38,696 nt of DNA, taken from contig PKSX01000055.1 of the NCBI GenBank assembly GCA_002869435.1, positions 1 to 38,696 on the forward strand, in the 5' to 3' direction. A model generated the notes under the pieces. It was not told the origin of the DNA. It ran no database searches and saw only the letters and a program-made list of their open reading frames with translations. Position 1 is the stretch's first letter; each line of letters begins with the position of its first letter. The stretch comes from Marinilabiliales bacterium. Lineage in GTDB: Bacteria > Bacteroidota > Bacteroidia > Bacteroidales > DTU049. The position numbers and the translations under genes are program-made. Shown here one piece after another: positions 8,957 through 17,685 of this stretch.

Positions 8957-9910
8957 CTAAAAAACTTTTCTCACAATCTCTCTGATATTGTCGGCTTTGC
9001 CCATGGTATAAAGATGAATGCTTGGAACTCCGGCCTGTTTCAACTCACGGGCCTGTTCTGCAGTCCATTCAATACCCAATTGCCGGACAGCAGCATTATC
9101 GGTGCATTTTTCCATTTCACTGGTTAATGCTTCGGGTAATTCAACTCCGAAAGTTTTGGGCAAAACGCTCAGGTGATTTTTAATACTGACCGGTTTCAAG
9201 CCGGGAACAATGGGCACGGTGATACCGGCAGCGCGGCATTTATCTACAAAGGAGAAAAAATGTCTGTTATCGAAAAACATCTGTGTAACAATATACTCTG
9301 CACCTGCATCTACTTTCGACTTCAAATGCCTGATATCACTGTCGAAATTAGGTGCTTCGGGGTGCTTTTCCGGATAGCCGGCCACACCTACAGAAAAATG
9401 GGTTTCGGCATTGTTTACTATATCATCATCGAGGTAAACACCTTTGTTCAGATCCATAACCTGGTTCAATAGCCCGATAGCGTTTTCATGTCCGTCAGGA
9501 TCGGGCGTAAACATGCGGGTAGATTTATCGGGATCTCCGCGCAGTACCAGAATATTGTTGACCCCAATAAAGTGTAGATCAATAAGTGCATTTTCGGTTT
9601 CCTCTTTGGAAAAGCCGCCACAGATCAAATGCGGAACCACTTCAATATTGTATTTATGCATAATGGCCGCTGCAATTCCTACGGTGCCGGGGCGTTTGCG
9701 AACGCTGCGCTGTTCGAGCAATCCGTCTGAACGTTTTTTATAAACCACTTCTTCACGGTGATAGGTTACATTGATATACGAAGGTCTGAAATCCATCAAC
9801 GGATTAATGGTGTCGTAAATGGCTTGTATATGGTCGCCTTTCATGGGCGGCAAAAGCTCAAAAGAAAAAAGCGTGTCACTGGTATTTCTTAGTTTTTCGG
9901 CAATGTTCAT
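8957..9910 (-). CDS. metF: Methylenetetrahydrofolate reductase
   Basis: FSFELLPPMKGD, ILVLRGDP, VGVAGYPEKHPEAPN, AEYIVTQMFFDN, VPIVPGLKPV. ORF runs to 9949; likely start at MNIAEKL, 5 nt after the metH stop. Confidence 0.96.
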   Translation of the reverse strand: MNIAEKLRNTSDTLFSFELLPPMKGDHIQAIYDTINPLMDFRPSYINVTYHREEVVYKKRSDGLLEQRSVRKRPGTVGIAAAIMHKYNIEVVPHLICGGFSKEETENALIDLHFIGVNNILVLRGDPDKSTRMFTPDPDGHENAIGLLNQVMDLNKGVYLDDDIVNNAETHFSVGVAGYPEKHPEAPNFDSDIRHLKSKVDAGAEYIVTQMFFDNRHFFSFVDKCRAAGITVPIVPGLKPVSIKNHLSVLPKTFGVELPEALTSEMEKCTDNAAVRQLGIEWTAEQARELKQAGVPSIHLYTMGKADNIREIVRKVF

Positions 9911-9915
9911 CGTTG

Positions 9916-12900
9916 CTACTTTACGTTCATAATTAATAGTTTCCTGCATTCCTCAACGCTCATCTCTTTTCGTTGAGCATAGTTTTCAAGCTGGTCCAAA
10001 TCAATCTTTCCCACATTGAAATAGTGTGCATCGGGATGGGCAAAATAATAACCGCAAACCGACGGTAAGGGATCCATCATGTGTGAATCGCTAAGTCTTA
10101 TATCAAGGTGATTCTCAATTTCAAGGACATCGAAGATTTTGCGTTTTTCGCTATGATCGGGGCATGCGGGATATCCGGGTGCCGGTCTGATGCCGATGTA
10201 TTTTTCCCTTAACATTTCTTCCGGGGAAAGGTGTTCATCCGAAGCATAGCCCCATATCTCTTTTCTCACTTTTTCATGCAGAAATTCGGCAAAAGCCTCA
10301 GCAAGTCTGTTGCTTAATATGCCAAACATCATGAGGTCATATTCCTTGTTTTCAGATTTCCATGTTCTGAGCAATTCCGGGTCATTTTCAATCATGCTAA
10401 CCGCAAAAAGACCCATAGAATCAAGGGTATCTGATGAAACAAAATCAGCCAGACATGGGTTTTCCTTTCTGCCTTCTTCCTGATTTCTCAGAAAACAAAA
10501 ACGGGTATCGCCAATGAAAACATCTTCGTTTTCAGCCCGTGCATCGAATATACCATAAGCGGCCTGTGCTTTCAGAAGTTTTTGGTCAAGAATTTGATTC
10601 AACATGGCTTTGGCATCATCCAGCAACTTCTGAGCTTCCTTTCCATGCACAGGATCATCAAGTAACGCCGGATAGCGACCTTTGAAATCCCATTCTTTAA
10701 AGAAAAAAGTGTAGTCGATATACGGAATCAACTCGCTCAGGTCATTTTCAAAAATGTATTGGGTTCCGGTTTGGGCCGGTTTTACGCAATAATTTATGAA
10801 GTCAAGCTTTTCTTTATTGTGACGAGCTTTTTCCAATGGAATTAATACAGATACTTTTTGTCTTTCGGCGTAGTCGGCCGCAAGTTTTTTGTATCTGGCA
10901 TTAATTTCCTTAATATAATCAGGTTTTTGATCTTCACTCAGCAGTTTTGCCAATACGCCCGATGCCTGTGATGCATCACGCACATGAATCACAGGACCAT
11001 CGTAGACCGGAGCAATTTTCAATGCTGTGTGCAACTCACTGGTAGTTGCACCACCAATCAGCAACGGAACCTTCATTCCCCTTGCTTGCATTTCGGTGGC
11101 AACGGTTATCATTTCGTCCAAAGATGGGGTAATGAGTCCGCTCAAACCAATGACATCGGCGTTTTGCTCAATGGCTGTATTGATGATTTTGTCGGCAGGG
11201 GTCATTACACCCAGATCAATGATTTCATAATTATTGCACGATAAAACAACGCCAACAATATTTTTTCCGATATCATGCACATCACCCTTCACGGTTGCCA
11301 GCACTATCTTTCCGGCGAATTTCTGTTCTCCCTTGCTTTCTTCAATCCATGGTTGCAGATTGGCTACGGCTTGTTTCATTACACGGGCAGATTTTACCAC
11401 CTGAGGAAGAAACATTTTACCACTGCCAAATAGATTGCCAACCTTCTTCATCCCATTCATAAGCGGTCCTTCAATTACCGAAAGTCCATCGGGATATACT
11501 TCCCTACACTCATCCATGTCATCATCCACAAACTCATTGATTCCTTTGACCAATGAATGGGAAATTCTATCATTAAGGCTCTGTGTACGCCATTCAAGAA
11601 CGCTCTCTTGCGATTCTTCTTCCTGCTGATGTGTTTCAGCCCAGGCTATAAGTCTTTGCGAAGCATCTTTTCTTTTATTCAGAATAACATCTTCAGCCAA
11701 TTGCCTTAAATCGGGATTAATATCATCGTAAACGGGTAATTTACCGGCATTCACAATACCCATGTCGAGCCCGGCACTGATGGCATGATAAAGGAATACA
11801 GCATGCATGGCTTCACGAACCTTTTCGTTTCCACGGAAAGAAAAGGACAGATTGCTGATACCGCCGCTGCATTTGGCTCCGGGAAGATTTTGCTTTATCC
11901 AATTCACTGCTTCAATAAATTCCACAGCATAATTATTATGCTCGTCCATTCCGGTGGCAACAGTGAGAATATTTACATCGAAAATGATATCATAAGGAGA
12001 AACCCCAATTCCGGTGAGCAGGTCATAAGCTCGTTTACAAATCTCGATTTTTCGATCAGCAGTTACCGCCTGGCCTTCTTCGTCGAAAGCCATTACAACC
12101 ATGGCAGCACCATAGCGACTTATGGCCTTTGCATTTTGCAGAAACTCTGCCTCCCCTTCTTTCAAGCTGATTGAATTTACAATTGCTTTGCCTTGCAGGC
12201 ACTGAAGGCCTGCTTCAATCACATCAATTTTCGAAGAATCGATCATAACGGGTACGCGGGCAATATCGGGATCAGCACTTAAGAATCGAAGGAATTTCAC
12301 CATTTCATCCTTGGCATCAAGCAAGCCGTCATCCATATTCACATCGATGATCTGGGCCCCGTTTTCCACCTGATCGCGTGCCACGGAAAGGGCTTCTTCG
12401 TATTTTTTCTCCCGAATGAGACGGGCAAATTTTCGTGAGCCGGCCACATTGGTACGCTCACCTATATTGATGAAGTTCTTTTGCTTGTTGATGAGTAGCG
12501 GCTCAAGACCTGAAAGACTGGTTTCAGAAACCAGATCTGGAATCACACGGGGTTTTATGCCTATAACAGCTTCAGCGATTTCGCGAATATGATCGGGAGT
12601 GGTACCACAGCATCCGCCAACAATATTTACCCGGCCGTTTTCGGCCCATTTCTTTATCAGCGAAGCAGTATGTGCCGGTTTTTCCGTGTAGTTTCCCATT
12701 TCGTCGGGCAGACCGGCATTGGGATAAACGGAAAGCGGAAGATCTGAGATTTTGTCGAGTTCCTTTACAAAAGGGGCAAGCTGATCGGCCCCGAATGAAC
12801 AATTAAGCCCAAGACTCAGCAATGGGGCATGAGTAAGAGAAGTTACAAATGCCTCCAGAGTCTGTCCACTCAGAATTCGACCCGATGCATCTGCAATGGT

Positions 12901-13533
12901 TCCGGAAATCATAAGGGGAATGGTAATGCTACGTTTCTGCATTTCTGACTCCGCGGCAGCCAGAGCAGCTTTTGCATTGAGGGTGTCAAAAATGGTTTCA
13001 ATCAGAATAATGTCTGCCCCGCCATCGATCAGTGTACCAATTTGCTCTGAATAGGATTCGAATAGTTCATTCCAGTCGGTTGATCTTTCTCCGGGCTTAT
13101 TCACATCAGTTGGGAGCGACGCTGTTTTATTGGTTGGCCCCACAGCTCCGGCCACAAAACAATGCTTTCCGGTTTCGGCAAAATATTCATCTCGTGCCTC
13201 ACAGGCAAGTTTTGCTCCGGCAAAATTGATGTTTCGGACTTCTGCTTCCAGAGCATAATCGGCCATAGAGATATTGGTGCCATTGAAAGTATTTGTTTCA
13301 ATGATATCTGCGCCTGCGCGAAGGTACTGCAGGTGTATTTCCCTGATGATTTCAGGTTTTGTAAGATTCAACGCATCGTTGCAGCCTTTTAGGTTGTGAC
13401 TATGATTTGCAAATGGCTCACCGCGATAATCGTTTTCTTCAAGCTTATAACGCTGAATCATAGTTCCCATGGCGCCATCGAGAACAAGGATGCGCTTGGA
13501 TAATTCAGTTTTTAGTAATTCAATACGATTCAT
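9916..13533 (-). CDS. metH: Cobalamin-dependent methionine synthase
   Basis: [46 protein letters not shown] (B12 binding), [16 protein letters not shown] (activation domain); 1205 aa. Confidence 0.98.
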   Translation of the reverse strand: MNRIELLKTELSKRILVLDGAMGTMIQRYKLEENDYRGEPFANHSHNLKGCNDALNLTKPEIIREIHLQYLRAGADIIETNTFNGTNISMADYALEAEVRNINFAGAKLACEARDEYFAETGKHCFVAGAVGPTNKTASLPTDVNKPGERSTDWNELFESYSEQIGTLIDGGADIILIETIFDTLNAKAALAAAESEMQKRSITIPLMISGTIADASGRILSGQTLEAFVTSLTHAPLLSLGLNCSFGADQLAPFVKELDKISDLPLSVYPNAGLPDEMGNYTEKPAHTASLIKKWAENGRVNIVGGCCGTTPDHIREIAEAVIGIKPRVIPDLVSETSLSGLEPLLINKQKNFINIGERTNVAGSRKFARLIREKKYEEALSVARDQVENGAQIIDVNMDDGLLDAKDEMVKFLRFLSADPDIARVPVMIDSSKIDVIEAGLQCLQGKAIVNSISLKEGEAEFLQNAKAISRYGAAMVVMAFDEEGQAVTADRKIEICKRAYDLLTGIGVSPYDIIFDVNILTVATGMDEHNNYAVEFIEAVNWIKQNLPGAKCSGGISNLSFSFRGNEKVREAMHAVFLYHAISAGLDMGIVNAGKLPVYDDINPDLRQLAEDVILNKRKDASQRLIAWAETHQQEEESQESVLEWRTQSLNDRISHSLVKGINEFVDDDMDECREVYPDGLSVIEGPLMNGMKKVGNLFGSGKMFLPQVVKSARVMKQAVANLQPWIEESKGEQKFAGKIVLATVKGDVHDIGKNIVGVVLSCNNYEIIDLGVMTPADKIINTAIEQNADVIGLSGLITPSLDEMITVATEMQARGMKVPLLIGGATTSELHTALKIAPVYDGPVIHVRDASQASGVLAKLLSEDQKPDYIKEINARYKKLAADYAERQKVSVLIPLEKARHNKEKLDFINYCVKPAQTGTQYIFENDLSELIPYIDYTFFFKEWDFKGRYPALLDDPVHGKEAQKLLDDAKAMLNQILDQKLLKAQAAYGIFDARAENEDVFIGDTRFCFLRNQEEGRKENPCLADFVSSDTLDSMGLFAVSMIENDPELLRTWKSENKEYDLMMFGILSNRLAEAFAEFLHEKVRKEIWGYASDEHLSPEEMLREKYIGIRPAPGYPACPDHSEKRKIFDVLEIENHLDIRLSDSHMMDPLPSVCGYYFAHPDAHYFNVGKIDLDQLENYAQRKEMSVEECRKLLIMNVK

Positions 13534-13545
13534 GCAAGTCGTTTA

Positions 13546-13651
13546 AATTATTACTCCGTTTATTTCGGCAGGTTTTGGCACCTTTTTCCACCGGGTGGAA
13601 GGGTTGCCAGAGGTTCGCAGAGCCTGATCTCTCCCCTCATTCTTAATAATT
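13546..13651 (-). promoter_or_regulatory. SAM-I family riboswitch controlling metH-metF
   Basis: Minus strand AATTATTAAGAATGAGGGGAGAGATCAGGCTCTGCGAACCTCTGGCAACCCTTCCACCCGGTGGAAAAAGGTGCCAAAACCTGCCG matches the SAM-I core (GGCAACC ... AAGGTGCCAAAACCTGC). P1 is AATTATTA/TAATAATT (13644-13651 with 13546-13553). Confidence 0.92.
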
Positions 13652-13681
13652 CAAACATTCGGTTAGGAGTGTTTGAGGGTA

Positions 13682-13711
13682 CAAAGATAATAAAGAAATT
13701 ACTGATTTCAA
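13682..13711 (-). promoter_or_regulatory. Promoter of the SAM riboswitch-metH-metF operon
   Basis: Minus strand TTG (13711-13709), N19, TATCTTTG (13689-13682), matching TTG / TAnnTTTG. Confidence 0.75.
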
Positions 13712-13814
13712 TTTTTTGAGTTTTGTTTCTGAATTCATCTTTCCCTACAATGCTTTTCATGACTTCCTGCGTTGGGGCGATGAAAAGCTCCTGTGCGCTG
13801 GCGTTTTGGTAAAC

Positions 13815-13856
13815 TGTCAGACAGCCCTCGCTGTTGACTTTGGCAGGTGTCTGACA
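13815..13856 (-). terminator. Hairpin just 3' of the M15-like gene
   Basis: TGTCAGACA (13815-13823) and TGTCTGACA (13848-13856) form a perfect 9 bp stem, 24-nt loop, 2 nt past the stop; no strong U tract. Confidence 0.4.
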
Positions 13857-13858
13857 AT

Positions 13859-14575
13859 TTATGGTTTCTTCATATGATCCCACCTTGCGCGATAGCCACG
13901 CACATCAATATGGATGGTTTTGGTACCGGGGTATTTGCCTATGCCACCGGTACTTCCGATTATTTTCTCAAAAATTTCGAGGGCAATGTCTTTGTCGTCT
14001 GCATTTACAATACCATCGTCGTTGATATCGAGAATAATCAGGTCGGCTGCCCGGCCGAAAATATGCTGGCTTTGGTATGCACCGCCTCGTTCATCATTCC
14101 ATGTGGGGTGGCGGAAAGACTCGCGAACATAAAAACCTTTGGAATTCAGGCCTCGTTCTTCCAGTTCCAAAATAAAGTCAAGAATACGATACAGAAGGGT
14201 TTTGTCCAGCAATAAAATTTGCGTATTTCCTTCGAGTTTTCTGCGGGCAAAGAAATAATCATCGCGGGCCAAGAATCTCCAAACAGGGAAATGGCCGACC
14301 AAATTTTTGAAAAGATCTTGCGGTTTAACTATTATAAACTCTCTGTGAGAGTGCGTGGCCACGTATTTTCCGTCGAGACCCACATACTTAATATAGTTCT
14401 TTGGCAATTCAGAATATGTAAGCTTTTCAAACGAATTATACATTGAATCTATAGCTTCGTACGAGCTTATTTCCGGGTAATTCACGCCGGGGTTTTCAAC
14501 TACTTGTTCAGGCTCACAAGAGGATAATACCATTAGCAAGAAAATACCCGAAAGAAAAATTCCATGCCTTATCAT
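13859..14575 (-). CDS. Peptidase M15-like lipoprotein with an EF-hand-like loop
   Basis: Lipobox VLSSCEP; SFRHPTWN ... SQHIFGRAADL ... GGIGKYPGTKTIHIDVRGYRARW; DINDDGIVNADD loop between the two metal-ligand motifs. Confidence 0.8.
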   Translation of the reverse strand: MIRHGIFLSGIFLLMVLSSCEPEQVVENPGVNYPEISSYEAIDSMYNSFEKLTYSELPKNYIKYVGLDGKYVATHSHREFIIVKPQDLFKNLVGHFPVWRFLARDDYFFARRKLEGNTQILLLDKTLLYRILDFILELEERGLNSKGFYVRESFRHPTWNDERGGAYQSQHIFGRAADLIILDINDDGIVNADDKDIALEIFEKIIGSTGGIGKYPGTKTIHIDVRGYRARWDHMKKP

Positions 14576-14675
14576 GCATATATCAACGATATAAAATTCA
14601 ATATTGATATAAAACCCTTCATGAATTTGCTATGCCTGTTTAAAAAATGTATATTTAGGCTTTAAAACTCCCACC

Positions 14676-15326
14676 ATGCGAAAACTTCTACTTATCATTG
14701 TTCTTTTCTTACCGGAAATACTAATGGCTGCCAAACCGGATTCCACTATGGAAGTCATGCGCCGAAGGAACGCTTTTCGCCATGAAGAAACGTATATGTC
14801 TTTTGGCACCGGTATTTACAGCCTTGACAGACCGGTTTCGGGAACAGGTCTGCTTTCAAATTTCAAAAACGCAAGCTTGCCACCATTGTTTTTCAGGTAT
14901 GAATATGCTATTAGCGATTATGTAGGTGTTGGCGGAACCATGTTTTTTCAGCTGGCTGCATACAAGTGGAATAAAAGTGTAATGGTCTATAATTATGACA
15001 CGTATACCTACGAGCCAACAATATACCCTGAAAAATATAGTGGAGCTTCACTGGGTTTTCTGGGGCGGCTTAATATTCACTTTGCAGGTGACCGAACAAA
15101 TGATGCCTATTTTGGATTTGGCATGGGCTATGAATTCTACATGTTGAAAATGACCACAGATGATCCTTTGGCGCAAGATCGCGTGCCGGGACGTTTATTG
15201 CCCTTTGCTACCGAAGTTGTTTTCGGTTACAGAAATTACGTTGGAGACAACACCGCTCTTTATGTTGAGGCCGGTTGGGCTAAGATGCTGGTGAATTTTG
15301 GAATAACAGTCTGGTTAGACCGCTAA
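14676..15326 (+). CDS. Outer membrane beta-barrel-like hypothetical protein
   Basis: Signal peptide, alternating aromatic strands, C-terminal YVEAGWAKMLVNFGITVWLDR. Confidence 0.6.
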   Translation: MRKLLLIIVLFLPEILMAAKPDSTMEVMRRRNAFRHEETYMSFGTGIYSLDRPVSGTGLLSNFKNASLPPLFFRYEYAISDYVGVGGTMFFQLAAYKWNKSVMVYNYDTYTYEPTIYPEKYSGASLGFLGRLNIHFAGDRTNDAYFGFGMGYEFYMLKMTTDDPLAQDRVPGRLLPFATEVVFGYRNYVGDNTALYVEAGWAKMLVNFGITVWLDR

Positions 15327-16090
15327 TTTTTCTTTGCTGCTTTTTGTAAACGCCAGAGTTTTCTGTACTTTTTGTATGATGCTCCAGCCGAAAGCCAGGA
15401 AATATTAAATCCTGCTTTTCCGTCCAGTATTCCTGCCTTGATAAAATAATCACGAATAAATTTGAAGATCGTTGCCAGAACAATCATTACCGGATTGGTT
15501 CTGCGGCCGGCATCGTACATAGATTGCCCAAGAATTTCGGTAAAACTGGCTATCTGCCTCAAATGATCCTCTCGGGTATAATAAGAATAGTGTAATAGAT
15601 CTCCATTCAGATGCTCAATCTTGCTGCCTTCTTCCATTTTATATTCGTCATGTGGATTCAATCCCGTCCATTCTCCTTTGCGGCTGTCCCAAAGTCGAAG
15701 TTTCACATCGGGGTACCAGCCGCAATGCCGCACCCATGAACCACAATAATTGGTCAGGCGGTTGAAAGAATACCCATCTGCAGTGAAGTTTTCTTTTATA
15801 TCAATAATACTACGTATCAGAGTCTCATCCGGAGCTTCGTCGGCATCAAGAGACAGAACATGTGGGTATTTTGCCTGAGTAATGGCCCAGTTTTTCTGCT
15901 GAATATGTCCTTCGAAAGCGTGTTCCACAAAACGAACGCCTTTTTCAAGACAAATTTCTTTTGTTTTATCTTTTGAGAAGGAATCGACTACCACAATATC
16001 ATCGGCAATATCTTTTACCGAATCAAGGCAGCGGCCAATATTGCGCTCCTCATTGAAAGTGATGATGACAACCGATAATTGAATTTTCAC
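15323..16090 (-). CDS. Glycosyltransferase family 2 (WaaE/KdtX-like)
   Basis: LSVVIITFNEERNIGRCLDSVKDIADDIVVVDSFSKDKT ... VLSLDADEAPDE. ORF extends to 16126 but a GTG start at 16090 (VKIQLSVVI) fits the family better. Confidence 0.9.
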   Translation of the reverse strand: MKIQLSVVIITFNEERNIGRCLDSVKDIADDIVVVDSFSKDKTKEICLEKGVRFVEHAFEGHIQQKNWAITQAKYPHVLSLDADEAPDETLIRSIIDIKENFTADGYSFNRLTNYCGSWVRHCGWYPDVKLRLWDSRKGEWTGLNPHDEYKMEEGSKIEHLNGDLLHYSYYTREDHLRQIASFTEILGQSMYDAGRRTNPVMIVLATIFKFIRDYFIKAGILDGKAGFNISWLSAGASYKKYRKLWRLQKAAKKN

Positions 16091-16114
16091 GGTGTAAAGA
16101 TATGAATATGTAGT

Positions 16115-16136
16115 GAGACAAGGCATGCCTTGTCTC
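16115..16136. repeat. 22-nt perfect palindrome GAGACAAGGCATGCCTTGTCTC (REP-like)
   Basis: Self-complementary over 22 nt, flanked by TGTAG ... CTACA-type arms; intergenic. Confidence 0.85.
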
Positions 16137-16146
16137 TACACAAACA

Positions 16147-16740
16147 TTAATGGAATTTCTTTACACCGGCCTCGATTTTGCAATCGAGGGCGTTTTCTTC
16201 AGGCACGAGCGGACAAGACCAGCGGTCGCTGTAGGCGCAATAGGGATTATAAGCCATGTTGAAATCAAGGGTATACATCCCTGACGGGTTGATTTGGATA
16301 TCCATATAGCGGCCTCCGTAGTAGGTTTCGTTGCCATTGGTAAGGTCGGTAAACGGAATAAAGAGATAGTCTGCATAATCGTCGCTGGTGGAAAATTCTA
16401 TGCGTTGATATGCTGCAAGCTTTTGTGCTTTGCCGTTTATTTTGAAATGCAGATAGCCATATATGCGATACATTGGCGCACGATCAGTAGTGGTTTTCAT
16501 TGGAAAAGCCTTGCTGTCTTTTACAAGAATCATGGTGGCCTGTACGCAATATGCCGAATCGGGTGCAAAAAAATCCAGGCCTTCAAAATGCTGAAGGTCG
16601 GCTTCGTCGAGCGGTGAATCGGCTGTATCGGCAAATTCGCGGTTCATTTCGGCCTGCCAGTCGAGTATGGATTGAAGCCAGGTGGTTTGGGCGGAAATGC
16701 TTGTTGCAAACAGGAGAAAGAGTATAGTTAGGTATTTCAT
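16147..16740 (-). CDS. DUF1684 domain-containing secreted protein
   Basis: YGYLHFKINGKAQKLAAYQ ... LFIPFTDLTNGNETYYGGRYMDI ... LDFNMAYNPYCAYSDRWSCPLVPEENALDCKIEAGVK. Confidence 0.85.
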   Translation of the reverse strand: MKYLTILFLLFATSISAQTTWLQSILDWQAEMNREFADTADSPLDEADLQHFEGLDFFAPDSAYCVQATMILVKDSKAFPMKTTTDRAPMYRIYGYLHFKINGKAQKLAAYQRIEFSTSDDYADYLFIPFTDLTNGNETYYGGRYMDIQINPSGMYTLDFNMAYNPYCAYSDRWSCPLVPEENALDCKIEAGVKKFH

Positions 16741-16789
16741 TTTTTCGTCTTTTCGAAAGCCAAGATATAAATTTATATTGGTTTTGTTT

Positions 16790-16816
16790 TTGGCGTAGAC
16801 GGAATCTACGCCGAGG
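16790..16816. repeat. 27-nt imperfect palindromic repeat, copy A
   Basis: TTGGCGTAGACGGAATCTACGCCGAGG; internal perfect arms GGCGTAGA/TCTACGCC; 21/27 identical to 21155..21181. Confidence 0.75.
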
Positions 16817-16827
16817 TTTTGACATGG

Positions 16828-17646
16828 TTATTTGACGACTTTTCTCACCGTAAAGTTCAAGCCAAAAAAGAAGTATTCGCGTCTGAGGTTTTTTTTCTTT
16901 GCCATTTTGGCTTCTCTTTCCAGTGCTTTTTCGTAGCCGAGCCTGTTGAATTTACGGGGAAGATAAAAACGCACATATTCCACGCTGTCGTCGTTCACTA
17001 CAAATCCGGCTTTACCAAATTCGCTGCGCCACCTGCGCAAAGACCTGATGTTCTCATCGCCCATGAGGTAGGTTTTGCCCAGCCTTTCGTCGTAGATTTC
17101 CTTTATTTTTTTGAAGCCACGTTGTTTGATTAATTTCAGATTTTGAATAATATTATGGCCATTTTCCTCAATGAGTACGATTTCACCATTATCTGAAAGC
17201 GTTTTTCTTAGTACTGACAAAACATCCTGCAATGGCTCGAGATGATGTAAAGTGTCCTGAATCAATATAGTATCAAAAGACTTTTCGGGGAATTTTGCCT
17301 CCAGAACATTTTCATATGAATATGTAAATGAGGAAATATCACCATGTTTAGACCAGAAATCAACATGCTTTTCTATCTCATCAAAATAGAACTCCAGAGT
17401 AGTTCCCGACACTTTGTATCCGTTAAGCGCTAAGAAAATTGCTGTTGTTCCGTAACCACAGCCACAATCCCATATATTTTTTGAGTCTTTATCAATATGA
17501 TCAATAATATATTGAAGTCGCTGACAGTAGTACGCTTTTCTCCATTCAAATTTCTGAGGATCATCAAGAAACCTGTAATATGTACGCAACACCTTGCTAT
17601 CCTTCAATTCTTCCAGAAACAGGTTGAAAAATTCTTCTACTGTCAT
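16828..17646 (-). CDS. Class I SAM-dependent methyltransferase
   Basis: IWDCGCGYGTTAIFLALNGYKVSGTTLE (motif I), FDTILIQDTLHHLEPLQDVL. Confidence 0.88.
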   Translation of the reverse strand: MTVEEFFNLFLEELKDSKVLRTYYRFLDDPQKFEWRKAYYCQRLQYIIDHIDKDSKNIWDCGCGYGTTAIFLALNGYKVSGTTLEFYFDEIEKHVDFWSKHGDISSFTYSYENVLEAKFPEKSFDTILIQDTLHHLEPLQDVLSVLRKTLSDNGEIVLIEENGHNIIQNLKLIKQRGFKKIKEIYDERLGKTYLMGDENIRSLRRWRSEFGKAGFVVNDDSVEYVRFYLPRKFNRLGYEKALEREAKMAKKKNLRREYFFFGLNFTVRKVVK

Positions 17647-17685
17647 AGATCCGCTTTTTGCAAAGGTAAAAAGATCAATAAAATC

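Noticed and set aside
13560-13883. 107 aa minus-strand ORF upstream of metH
   Set aside because: It overlaps the SAM riboswitch, the metH promoter and the 13815-13856 hairpin; translation shows no protein-like features.
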